Assembly (NCBI GenBank): GCA_041556555.1
Contig: JBFFIE010000037.1
Span: 1-20,747 of the forward strand
Direction: 5' to 3'
Length of the DNA stretch: 20,747 bases
Origin: SZUA-592 sp041556555
GTDB taxonomy: Bacteria > Pseudomonadota > Gammaproteobacteria > Eutrophobiales > Eutrophobiaceae
How positions within the stretch are numbered: the stretch's first letter is position 1; every line of letters starts with the position of its first letter. Both the position numbers and the translations under genes were made by a program. Below are positions 6,914 to 14,160 of the stretch, one piece after another. The notes under the pieces are model-generated. The model was not told the origin of the DNA. It saw nothing but the letters and a program-made list of their open reading frames with translations, and did no database searches.

Positions 6914-7426
6914 ATGGAAATCTCGATGTACCGGATCTCCGTGCCCGTGTTTATCCGTTTCCTGGAGAACCTTGACCGGGTACTGGAAAAGGGTGAGGCG
7001 TTTGCAAAAGAGCGGGAGATAAATCCTGCGGTTTTGATCGGGGGCCGCCTTGCCCCGGACATGTTTCCCCTGTCGAAACAGGTAGAGATCACCTGCGACC
7101 TCGGCCGGGAGTGCATCGAGCGACTGGCGGGACTGGAAAGTGCCGGGGTCGATGATATGAAAAAGACCTTTTCAGGGTTCCACGACCGGATCAATGACAC
7201 CATTGCCTTTCTAAAACAGATTCAGCCTGAACAGCTCGAGGGCACGGCGGATAAAACATTCACGATGGAGATCCGCGGTTACCGTTTTGATTTTAACGGA
7301 GCAGACCTGGTGCTCTACTTCTACCACCCGAACATGTACTTCCACGTCACGACGGCATACGACATCCTCCGGCATAACGGGGTCGAGCTGGGAAAGAAGG
7401 ACTTTATCGGCAAATACCCGGTCTAG
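6914..7426 (+). CDS. DUF1993 domain protein (DinB-like helical fold)
   Basis: 170 aa from the ATG at 6914; a GTG three codons upstream (6905) is the alternative start. The ATG is preferred because the family usually begins M-x-I-S-M-Y, as here (MEISMYRISVPVFIRFLENL). Other family traits: RLAPDMFPLSKQVEI near residue 45 and FHVTTAYDILRHNGVELGK near the C-terminus. DUF1993 proteins are predicted four-helix bundles related to DinB; their function is not established. It lies 46 bp after the radical SAM gene on the same strand and may be co-transcribed with it. It faces the GNAT gene tail to tail across 62 bp. Confidence 0.85.
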   Translation: MEISMYRISVPVFIRFLENLDRVLEKGEAFAKEREINPAVLIGGRLAPDMFPLSKQVEITCDLGRECIERLAGLESAGVDDMKKTFSGFHDRINDTIAFLKQIQPEQLEGTADKTFTMEIRGYRFDFNGADLVLYFYHPNMYFHVTTAYDILRHNGVELGKKDFIGKYPV

Positions 7427-7450
7427 TCCTGGAGTGGAAAACAAAAAGTA

Positions 7451-7462
7451 ATCAATCGATAC
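7451..7462. repeat. Intergenic repeat, short core match D
   Basis: ATCAATCGATAC is shared exactly with repeats A (3325-3336 region) and B. It sits in the 62-bp gap between two convergent genes, next to AT-rich sequence and GGGGATAGATTTATTT. It is too short to be sure it is a true copy. Confidence 0.3.
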
Positions 7463-7488
7463 GGAATAAAAGAATAAAGGGGATAGAT

Positions 7489-7950
7489 TTATTTATCCTC
7501 AACCAGCAGCATGGGCTGAAAGGTGACACCATTCTCTTCGACGCTTCGTCCGACAGGGACGAACCCTAACCGTTCATAAACCGGCACGGCGTTTAGGCTC
7601 GAGTTGACGGTAAACCGTCCGACGTTACCTGCCTGTATAGCTTCGGCCTTCACTTTTTCCCATAGTTCACGGCCAATGCCTTTCCCCTGGAACGCCTCTG
7701 CGATGAACATATGATAGAGATGGGTGTTGTCACGTAGCGCAATGACACCGATGAGCTGGCCCTCCGATTCGGCCACGAGGTAGCGGAAGTTGCTTGCGCT
7801 GACATAATCCCGGATGGCCGGTTCACTGATGGACTCAAGATAAGGCTCTGCGCTTTCAGTGTCCGGCGATAGTATGTACAGAGTACTGAGACTGTGGATC
7901 AGCTCACTGATCCGCGGCACATCTTTGACGGTAGCGCGTTTGATGTGCAT
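7489..7950 (-). CDS. GNAT family N-acetyltransferase
   Basis: 153 aa, one GNAT domain filling the chain. The acetyl-CoA loop is QGKGIG at residues 88-93 (consensus Q/RxxGxG/A), preceded by beta-4 (HLYHMFIAEAF) and followed by a helix (RELWEKV). VYERLGFVPVGRS near the C-terminus is the usual last strand. The substrate is unknown. It starts 5 bp after the DinB-like gene stop and is probably co-translated with it. The operon order is yqeC, dinB-like, GNAT. Length is typical, and the start MHIKRATVKD fits the family's opening strand. Confidence 0.9.
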   Translation of the reverse strand: MHIKRATVKDVPRISELIHSLSTLYILSPDTESAEPYLESISEPAIRDYVSASNFRYLVAESEGQLIGVIALRDNTHLYHMFIAEAFQGKGIGRELWEKVKAEAIQAGNVGRFTVNSSLNAVPVYERLGFVPVGRSVEENGVTFQPMLLVEDK

Positions 7951-7955
7951 GGCGA

Positions 7956-8468
7956 CTATTGGTTGCCTGCTTGAAACTGCGGCATGAATGGAATATCGGT
8001 TACTCCCGGTTCATGGCCCAGTTGCTTTATTAATGTGGTCACCTGACCACGGTGATGGGTCTGGTGATTAAACATATGCGTGACCAGCACCCAGGCAGGC
8101 ATACATCTTTTCTTGTTATCGACCTTGCTGGTGAAATCAAAATCCGCTGCCAACCAGTCGGGCTGTAACTGACTGGTCCACTCGATAATGTCCCGGTCCT
8201 TGCTTTGCCGTTCCTTGCGCAGTTCATCGAAATCGGAATACAGTTCATGGTCCATCTTGAAGTTGTCAAGGGGCTCCCCTGTAAAACGGTTCATCCAGGC
8301 ACTATCGGCGTACATTAGGTGGTTCAGGGTACCGTGAATCGATTTGAAAAACGCGCCCAGATCTTTCTTGCGATCTACATCAGGGATATCGGCGCAGACG
8401 GAGTAGATCTTTTCGTTCATCCACTGATTGTAGCGTGCCATGAGTTCAAAGCCGGTTTTATCGATCAT
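7956..8468 (-). CDS. DinB/YfiT-like putative metal-dependent protein
   Basis: 170 aa, predicted four-helix bundle. The metal-ligand His pattern of the DinB superfamily is visible: His in IHGTLNHLM (about residue 45-51) and the pair in HMFNHQTHHRGQVTTLI (about 132-145). LMARYNQWMNEKIY near the N-terminus is another family landmark. DinB-fold proteins include thiol transferases; which one this is cannot be told. It lies between yqeC (33 bp upstream) and the GNAT gene (5 bp downstream), all on the minus strand. No signal peptide, so cytoplasmic. Confidence 0.88.
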   Translation of the reverse strand: MIDKTGFELMARYNQWMNEKIYSVCADIPDVDRKKDLGAFFKSIHGTLNHLMYADSAWMNRFTGEPLDNFKMDHELYSDFDELRKERQSKDRDIIEWTSQLQPDWLAADFDFTSKVDNKKRCMPAWVLVTHMFNHQTHHRGQVTTLIKQLGHEPGVTDIPFMPQFQAGNQ

Positions 8469-8501
8469 TGGTTACAAACCTCAATTCAATTTAAACTTAT
8501 A

Positions 8502-9251
8502 TCAAGACGTAATGACGTCGACGATCGGATCATCATCACGCATTCTTGCCAGCACGATTTTATTAAACCGATCAGTCATGGACAGGGCCAGTTCCGCGGC
8601 CTCCTGTGCCAGTACCTGTTTTTGCCGGTTGTCCACCATGTTGATCAAAGGGATGACCTCGGCATCCCCCGTATTCCTGAGGGCGCCTTCCGCTGACGTC
8701 AGCAAGCGGGCGACATGGACCGGTTTGATGATGTCGTTCTCCTGCATTATGGCCACGGCCGATATCCGATCAATGCGATGCGCGATCCGTTCTGACAGGG
8801 GTTTGCCCATGGCCCTGGCCGATACCACGGGGATGACGGTATCCACACAAGCGGGGAGTGGGGGTTCATGTTCCGCCGGGGCCTTGATCAGGCGGCTGCG
8901 TGCACCATCACTTTTTATCACCAGCAAGTCAAACCGCCCGGCTTCCTGGAAGCGTTTGACATTATCCACACTGATGCCGGCATGACGGCCTTTGCGGGTT
9001 GACGGGCAGGCGAAGGCAATGCAATCGGAGGGATCGTTTTTAATCAATTGCAATAATTCATCTTCCTCGGCGATGTGTTTGCTGATCTTCAGCTTGCGCG
9101 GGAAATACTCGATATGGGAAGTGGCCGTTATACCCCGACGGCCGGCATGTTCGCGGGCCAGCCGGAACATGGTGGTTTTCTTGCCACCGGCGCCGACGCA
9201 GCAAACAACACCTTTATGGGCATTAAAGATATCCAGGATTTCACTTGGCAT
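8502..9251 (-). CDS. yqeC: YqeC-like selenium-dependent hydroxylase accessory protein
   Basis: 249 aa. A P-loop lies at residues 20-27 (GAGGKKTT). SHIEYFP, DLLVIKSDGARSRLIKAPAEHEPPLP and DTVIPVVSARAMGKPL fit the YqeC family. Its members cluster in other genomes with selenium-dependent molybdenum hydroxylases and are thought to help cofactor maturation. None of those partners (hydroxylase, SelD, MocA) is visible here. The gene therefore stands alone in an operon with a DinB-like and a GNAT gene. No clear Shine-Dalgarno precedes the ATG, so the start is provisional. Some changed residues are possible, but the P-loop is intact. Confidence 0.8.
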   Translation of the reverse strand: MPSEILDIFNAHKGVVCCVGAGGKKTTMFRLAREHAGRRGITATSHIEYFPRKLKISKHIAEEDELLQLIKNDPSDCIAFACPSTRKGRHAGISVDNVKRFQEAGRFDLLVIKSDGARSRLIKAPAEHEPPLPACVDTVIPVVSARAMGKPLSERIAHRIDRISAVAIMQENDIIKPVHVARLLTSAEGALRNTGDAEVIPLINMVDNRQKQVLAQEAAELALSMTDRFNKIVLARMRDDDPIVDVITS

Positions 9252-9373
9252 TGGCGGATGATAATTGATAACGATTGGAACTGAAATTCATTATGCACGG
9301 TTGGTGCCATGGTTTAAGTACAGGTAAAATCAACCAGCACAGGTTTGCTGAATTCATAACTGACTTATATACA

Positions 9374-10009
9374 ATGTGCGGCCGATTTACACTGGATGCT
9401 TCCAACAAGGCGCTCAATGACCATTACGGGACCCATGAAAAACTGGCGCTCAAGTCCCGCTTCAATGTCGCCCCGAATACGTATTGCCCCATTGTCCGCC
9501 TGCATGAGGATCAGCGGATACTGATCAGCAGCTACTGGGGCCTGGTGCCGCACTGGGCCCGGGGGGACATCAAGGTGAAACCCATCAACGCCAAGGCCGA
9601 GACGGTGAAAGACAAACCCTATTTCCGGTATGCCTACAAGCACCAGCGCTGCCTGGTACCGGCGACGGGTTACTACGAGTGGAAAGGCGAGGAGGGCAAG
9701 AAGCAACCGTTTTACATCAAGCCCGCGGGTGCGGACATCTTTTCCTTTGCCGGGCTCTGGGAAACCTGGGAAAAGGGCGAGGAACCGTTAACGTCTTTTA
9801 CTATTATTACCACCGATTCCAGTGAACAGCTCACGGACATACATAACCGCATGCCGGTGATCATCGACCCGGAAAATTATGACGGCTGGCTGGTCGAAGG
9901 CGATGCCAGCCTGTTATCGCCTTCAAAAGATGAATTCGAGTTTTACAAGGTGTCCACTTATGTGAACAAGCCCACCAACGAGGGCCGGGACCTGATTAAT
10001 CCCGTTTAA
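9374..10009 (+). CDS. yedK: SRAP (YedK/HMCES-like) abasic-site DNA-protein crosslink peptidase
   Basis: 211 aa from ATG 9374, chosen because Cys must be residue 2 (MCGRFTL) so that it becomes the N-terminal nucleophile after Met removal. The longer frame from 9275 would bury it. Catalytic residues are present: Cys2, Asn72 (INAKAET), Glu102 (YYEWK) and His157 (HNRMPVII). The protein forms a thiazolidine link to abasic sites in single-stranded DNA and so shields them. WGLVPHWARG and GYYEWK are family marks. It is divergent from yqeC, with a gap of about 120 bp between the starts. No convincing SOS box was seen. It converges on the transglutaminase gene, 16 bp away. Confidence 0.93.
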   Translation: MCGRFTLDASNKALNDHYGTHEKLALKSRFNVAPNTYCPIVRLHEDQRILISSYWGLVPHWARGDIKVKPINAKAETVKDKPYFRYAYKHQRCLVPATGYYEWKGEEGKKQPFYIKPAGADIFSFAGLWETWEKGEEPLTSFTIITTDSSEQLTDIHNRMPVIIDPENYDGWLVEGDASLLSPSKDEFEFYKVSTYVNKPTNEGRDLINPV

Positions 10010-10025
10010 CTCAAGTAAATGTATT

Positions 10026-10844
10026 TCAGGCCTGGTCGGTTATTTCATCAGCCCACACCTTGAAATATTTCATTTCATTTGGGCCAAATGTATTACTGAT
10101 TGGTACATCCGCTGCATCCCGGCCAATTGCCATCAACACCCGGCCAATACGTGGTTCGTTATTACGGGGATCAAAGGTATACCAATGACCATCAAGGAAG
10201 GCCTCAAACCATGCGGCAAAGTCATTGGGACCATCTGGCGGTGGTACACCGATATCACTCAGGTAACCCGTACAATAACGTGCCGGGATATTCATGCAAC
10301 GACAGAACGTTAATGCGAGATGGGTGTAATCACGGCAAACGCCGTTCCCCTCCTTAAACGCTTCCCAGGCAGTTTTAGTAGGGCGGCCATGTTCATAACC
10401 AAATACAATATTTTGATGTACATAATCACAAATGGCCTGGACACGTTTCCAGCCAGTAGGTGTTTGCCCGAACAGTTTCCAGGCCTCCTCTGTCAACAGA
10501 TCAGTTTCGCAATAGCGACTCCCTAGCAGGAACACCAATGTTTCTCCCGGGAGATCCTGTACTTGTTGTTGTTCGGCCGAGGGAACTACCACGTCCGGTT
10601 CCCCGGTATCGTTAATAATCGCATCCGCTGAAAGCAGTATCTCTCCTTTCGGTGCGACGATGCGGCTACACCAGTTGCCAAAACCATCACGGTAGGCAGT
10701 GATGGGGACTGACGGACGAGTGATAAGGTGATCAGGAACAACAATGTCCGAGACACGTGATGAATGGATATGCAAGGACAGTATCATAGGTGTTGGCTGT
10801 GGACACTCGTAGGTTAATTCATAGCCGACCCGAAGTTGTATCAT
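10026..10844 (-). CDS. Transglutaminase-like superfamily protein, catalytic His replaced
   Basis: 272 aa, no signal peptide. The N-terminal part (1-110) is a beta-rich domain and 130-235 is the papain-like transglutaminase core. The Cys region is GNGVCRDYTHLALTFCRCMN with Cys170. In the canonical core the catalytic His sits in HAWxE, but here the sequence is AAWFE (Ala210), and the Asp motif is FDPRN (Asp225). From memory, this subfamily often reads FSAWFE at this position, so the lack may be family-wide. His220 could substitute. It is probably a cytoplasmic hydrolase or protease of unknown substrate. AAGGA lies 6 nt before the ATG. Divergent from OsmC across about 150 bp. Confidence 0.85.
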   Translation of the reverse strand: MIQLRVGYELTYECPQPTPMILSLHIHSSRVSDIVVPDHLITRPSVPITAYRDGFGNWCSRIVAPKGEILLSADAIINDTGEPDVVVPSAEQQQVQDLPGETLVFLLGSRYCETDLLTEEAWKLFGQTPTGWKRVQAICDYVHQNIVFGYEHGRPTKTAWEAFKEGNGVCRDYTHLALTFCRCMNIPARYCTGYLSDIGVPPPDGPNDFAAWFEAFLDGHWYTFDPRNNEPRIGRVLMAIGRDAADVPISNTFGPNEMKYFKVWADEITDQA

Positions 10845-10998
10845 GAGATTCCTTGAGTTTAATGGGTATTAAGTACGCTAACATATCAGGATTAAGCAGG
10901 AAATGAATTACCATGATAATTGACAGTTTCATCTTCAATGGCGTAAATATGTCTATTAATCTAATGAATATCAGAAAGGTTCTGAAGTGGGGGGAATA

Positions 10999-11442
10999 AT
11001 GACCACGAATCCACGCACTCTTGTCGAAGTTGAAGAAACACTGACCGGCCGCTATACACAACGTGTCCTTAGCGGGTTCCATGAGTTGTTTGTTGATGAA
11101 CCGGAAGGTTTCGGTGGCAATGATACCGGGCCGGGTCCTTATGAATACCTGTTGATGGGACTGGGTGCCTGTACCAGCATGACCATCCGTATGTATGCCG
11201 ATCGGAAACGGATCCCGCTGAAGCGGGTCCGGGTGCGGCTGGGCCATGACAAAATCCACGCCGATGATTGCCTGGATTGCGAGACCCGCGAGGGCATGGT
11301 CGACGAGATTAGCCGCGAGGTCATTCTTGAAGGTGACCTGACAGCTGAACAGCGCGATAAACTGCTGGAGATCGCAAACCGCTGCCCGGTGCACCGCACG
11401 CTCACTTCCGAGATCAAGATACGTTCAACATTGGCGAGTTGA
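10999..11442 (+). CDS. OsmC/Ohr family peroxide-detoxifying protein
   Basis: 147 aa from ATG 10999 (GTG 10987 is the alternative; the GGGGGG run a few nt before the ATG favours the ATG). The two catalytic Cys are C58 (GLGACTSM) and C129 (NRCPVHRTL), the standard pair that reduces organic hydroperoxides by a thiol mechanism. An extra Cys pair, C91 and C94 (DDCLDC), lies between them and is not part of the usual catalytic set. The family acts in the cytoplasm. A 28-codon open frame (10913-10999) ends in TAATG overlapping this start. Divergent from the transglutaminase gene. Confidence 0.9.
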   Translation: MTTNPRTLVEVEETLTGRYTQRVLSGFHELFVDEPEGFGGNDTGPGPYEYLLMGLGACTSMTIRMYADRKRIPLKRVRVRLGHDKIHADDCLDCETREGMVDEISREVILEGDLTAEQRDKLLEIANRCPVHRTLTSEIKIRSTLAS

Positions 11443-11490
11443 GGTAGGAGGATCACTTACTGGTGTTCATGATCTTGTTGTTAGATTCCC

Positions 11491-12156
11491 TTGGACTTTA
11501 CCAATCCCTATTTCCCTGCCTGGTTTAGCTACTTCACCAATGGTGTTAGCCTAGTGCTGGTATTGTTGGTGATTGCAAGCCTGGCACGCTCGTACAAGCA
11601 AAAGGCCCGCCTATTGAACCCATGGCTCTGGTGTATTTTCCTGGTCGCCTGTATGTGGTTATTGAGGGCCAGCCTTGTGTCCGGAATCAACATGCACCTG
11701 TCCGGGGCCATGCTGATGACACTGATGTTCGGCTTGCGGTTGGGGTTCCTGGGCATGTGTCTCGTGATCTTTGCGACCTGTTTTTTCAATGATGCATTGT
11801 TTATTAACCTTGGTGTGTCCGTGCTGTTGAATGCGTTACTGCCCGTTACGCTGTTATACAGTATCTTTCTCTTGCTTGAGGCGAAATTGCCACGCAATTT
11901 CTTTATCTACATTTTCGGCTCCGCGTTTTTCGGCACCTGGATTACCAGCATGGTGATGGGGTTCATCACCGCGCTTTGCCTCCTGGTATTCGGTGCCTTT
12001 GAATGGTCATTGCTTCGCCAGGAGTTTCTGCCGTATTACTTCCTGATGGGATTTTCCGAGTCATTCCTGACCGCGGGACTGATCACGCTGTTTGTGGTCT
12101 ACCGACCGGTCTGGGTCTACAGCTTCCGCGACCAGCGTTATCTTGACGGTAAGTAA
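11491..12156 (+). CDS. Solitary CbiM-like ECF transporter permease
   Basis: 221 aa with about six hydrophobic segments. INMHLSGAMLMTLMFGLRLG near residue 65, NDALFINLGVSVLLNALLPV near 105 and FSESFLTAGLITLFVVYRPVW near the end fit the CbiM-type substrate-binding membrane proteins of cobalt and nickel ECF transporters. No ATPase (CbiO), CbiQ or CbiN gene is nearby, so it would be a solitary homologue, a known group. The only start in frame after the TAG at 11482-11484 is a TTG at 11491, with no good Shine-Dalgarno. A strong AGGAGG lies instead at 11446-11451. The start is therefore uncertain. It converges with the flavodoxin gene 12 bp away. It may supply cobalt for the B12 enzyme, but this is inference. 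Confidence 0.75.
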   Translation: MDFTNPYFPAWFSYFTNGVSLVLVLLVIASLARSYKQKARLLNPWLWCIFLVACMWLLRASLVSGINMHLSGAMLMTLMFGLRLGFLGMCLVIFATCFFNDALFINLGVSVLLNALLPVTLLYSIFLLLEAKLPRNFFIYIFGSAFFGTWITSMVMGFITALCLLVFGAFEWSLLRQEFLPYYFLMGFSESFLTAGLITLFVVYRPVWVYSFRDQRYLDGK

Positions 12157-12168
12157 GAAGATTTCTTG

Positions 12169-12915
12169 CTAGCGGTAGTCCGGGTTGGGGAAATCCGGCC
12201 GGCAGCCGGCATCCCATTTCGATCGCTGGTTGCCATGCGCCGGTATGCCGCCGGCATCCTTGATCATCCGGGCCATGTGCATGAGGTTCCAGGTCATAAA
12301 GGTGGTATTGCGGTTGGTGAAATCATTTTCCGGTCCGCCGGAACCCGGGTCCAGGTACGATGGCCCCGGTCCGGCTTCTCCCAGCCAGGCGGCATCGGCC
12401 TGCGGCGGGATGACATAACCAAGGTGTTGCAATGAATAAAGGATGTTCATGGCGCAGTGCTTGGCACCGTCCTCGTTACCTGTGATCAGGCAGCCACCCA
12501 CCCTCCCATAGTAGGCATATTGACCGGCTTCATTCAGGTCACCGGAACTGGAATAGAGCCGTTCAATGGTCTGGGTACACACGGAAGATTTTTCACCGAG
12601 CCAGATGGGCGTTGTGATTACCAGGATATCCGCTTCCTTGACCAGTGGATAAATCCTGGGCCAGTCATCGGTCTCCCAACCCTGTTCGGTCATGTCCGGG
12701 TAGACACCGTAGGCAATGTTGTAATCCACTGGTCTTAATACTTCTACCGTAATCCTGTTTTTTTCCATGATTGCCCTGGAGATATCGATGAGCCCCCCGG
12801 TATGTGAGAGCTCGGGCGAGCGTTTCAGCGTGCAATTAAGGAACAGGGCCTTCAGGTCCGAAAAATCCCATTGGCTGGATGCACATTGCTCCAGTTGTTT
12901 TTCGTTCAGTTCCAT
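12169..12915 (-). CDS. Flavodoxin-like NAD(P)H-dependent FMN reductase/oxidoreductase
   Basis: 248 aa from ATG 12915-12913, preceded by AAGGGGGGAT about 6 nt away. An upstream in-frame ATG at 12975 would add 20 residues with a poor Shine-Dalgarno. The core has LNCTLKRSPELSHTGG (FMN phosphate loop, about residues 26-41), ADILVITTPIWLGEKSSVC (about 95-113) and RVGGCLITGNEDGAKHC, typical of NADPH-dependent FMN reductase/WrbA-like proteins. A C-terminal extension rich in Pro, Gly and Asn follows residue 185. The electron acceptor is unknown. Divergent from the secreted-protein cluster across about 277 bp. No signal peptide. Confidence 0.86.
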   Translation of the reverse strand: MELNEKQLEQCASSQWDFSDLKALFLNCTLKRSPELSHTGGLIDISRAIMEKNRITVEVLRPVDYNIAYGVYPDMTEQGWETDDWPRIYPLVKEADILVITTPIWLGEKSSVCTQTIERLYSSSGDLNEAGQYAYYGRVGGCLITGNEDGAKHCAMNILYSLQHLGYVIPPQADAAWLGEAGPGPSYLDPGSGGPENDFTNRNTTFMTWNLMHMARMIKDAGGIPAHGNQRSKWDAGCRPDFPNPDYR

Positions 12916-13192
12916 GGCGATCCCCCCTTGACTTTGGTGCTGTTGCGTTGCGGCATTATTGGCCCCGGCAGTCACCAGTTAGCGACTCTTATATCGTAGT
13001 CCAGAACGGACTGATTGCACTGAACTGACGGGATATCACAAGTTCAAATATCTGGGGCGTTGTGGACAGGAGGGTGGCATCATGGGGTTCAGCCTAATTC
13101 CCAAGAAAGCGTACAAGCAACAGCGGGTTCATCTTGCTGATGCCCGAGTTGGAAATACCCATAGCAAAATAGTAATCAAAAGGAGTAATGGC

Positions 13193-13555
13193 ATGAGGAA
13201 ACAGTTATTTGTGATATTGATATTTTTGACTTGCAATGCCTATAGCGACGAGGGTGTAGATATCGTCAACGATGCTCAGATCAATGCGTTACTGGCAATC
13301 CAGGAACAGATCGATGCAATCAGTGCCGGTGTTATGTCCTGTATGGACAAGGGCAAGACTCACCCAGAATGTCTATGTGAAAATGAAACCAGATTCGTAA
13401 AATTTAAACAGCTGGTTGAAAATCTGCTCAGAGATTTTCCTGAACTGGCAAACCATGACATTGTCAGGTTTAAAGCCCCAGATGGGATGTATATAAACCA
13501 AAGTCTTGAAGGTATCCGGAATCAGGCCAACGTGGAAATTACATGTGACAAATGA
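13193..13555 (+). CDS. Small secreted Cys-containing protein of unknown function
   Basis: 120 aa. AAAAGGAG at 13177-13184, about 8 nt before the ATG, sets the start. The residues from an ATG at 13082 are polar and would hide the signal peptide. Residues 1-18 (MRKQLFVILIFLTCNAYS) are a clear signal peptide. The mature chain is helical with a Cys group MSCMDKGKTHPECLCEN (C50, C60, C62) and a C-terminal Cys118. The likely place is the periplasm, with disulfides. No family was recognised. It opens a row of three exported proteins on the plus strand (then a lipoprotein and a PEGA-like protein), spaced about 100 and 50 bp. Confidence 0.75.
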   Translation: MRKQLFVILIFLTCNAYSDEGVDIVNDAQINALLAIQEQIDAISAGVMSCMDKGKTHPECLCENETRFVKFKQLVENLLRDFPELANHDIVRFKAPDGMYINQSLEGIRNQANVEITCDK

Positions 13556-13660
13556 TGTGAGGACATTTTATCTGTGTATGTTTCACTTCAGATGATGTTA
13601 AAATAAATTATTCATAAGCAGTAAAAATCCTCAATAACAAATGCAAAAAGAGGAGGATAT

Positions 13661-14110
13661 ATGTTCAGAATACTTTGCGTTATCTCCGTTGCACTATTGC
13701 TGGGCTCCTGTGCATCTACACCACCGCGAGCAGCAGGTCTCTACGGGCCCGAACCCGTCAAGCAGTCCATACCGGGCTCCAATGCCCAGGCCATTGTTTC
13801 CAGGTCAGTCGAATTTAACAGTGAAGAAATATTCGAAGCGACAAAAACAGCCATGCTAAGACTGGGATATATCACGGAAGAGCAGGATAGGAAAAACGGA
13901 AAGATTGAAGGATCGGGCATTTATGATTGTGGGGGAGGAAATAGAACGCCAATCACGATGGCAATTTACATGCAGCAGATCAATCCTGAGCCGTTATCGA
14001 AGTACACTATAATAGTCGATCGGCATTCCTGGATTTGCTGGCTTGGCGGCGAGACCGCCGCAGCAAACGATTTGGCAATTGAGATTCAGAAGGTCCTCTC
14101 GACCTTTTAA
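13661..14110 (+). CDS. Lipoprotein of unknown function
   Basis: 149 aa. AGAGGAGGATAT lies just before the ATG. Residues 1-17 are a lipoprotein signal with a lipobox LGSC (Cys17), so it should be anchored to the envelope. Position +2 is Ala, which suggests the outer membrane under the usual Lol rule. The mature part has a compact domain from about residue 45 (SVEFNSEEIFEATKTAMLRL, then GYITEE) ending near the C-terminus, with a few Cys (DCGGG, WICWLGG). I did not recognise the family with certainty. It is followed 50 bp later by the PEGA-like gene, with an ATCAGG/CCTGAT hairpin between them. Confidence 0.8.
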   Translation: MFRILCVISVALLLGSCASTPPRAAGLYGPEPVKQSIPGSNAQAIVSRSVEFNSEEIFEATKTAMLRLGYITEEQDRKNGKIEGSGIYDCGGGNRTPITMAIYMQQINPEPLSKYTIIVDRHSWICWLGGETAAANDLAIEIQKVLSTF

Positions 14111-14111
14111 T

Positions 14112-14127
14112 ATCAGGTTTTCCTGAT
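14112..14127. repeat. Hairpin between lipoprotein and PEGA-like genes
   Basis: ATCAGG-TTTT-CCTGAT, a perfect 6-bp stem with a 4-nt loop, in a 50-bp gap. No T-run follows, so it is at best a weak terminator or an mRNA processing or stability element. Confidence 0.35.
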
Positions 14128-14160
14128 TCAAACCGCCAAATCGAGCTGAGGTCAATGATC

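Noticed and set aside
6664..7203. Minus-strand open frame of about 179 codons across the radical SAM/DUF1993 region
   Set aside because: It lies antisense to two well-recognised genes in GC-rich DNA; its translation has no family features.
9275..9373. N-terminal extension of the SRAP protein from the upstream ATG
   Set aside because: It would hide the essential Cys2; the family requires MCGR at the start.
10819..11394. Minus-strand frame of about 190 codons overlapping OsmC
   Set aside because: It is antisense to the OsmC gene, which has both catalytic Cys; the frame is composition-driven.
11441..11456. AGGAGGATCAC as part of an rRNA-like 3' end
   Set aside because: It is just a strong Shine-Dalgarno-type stretch; no rRNA sequence surrounds it.
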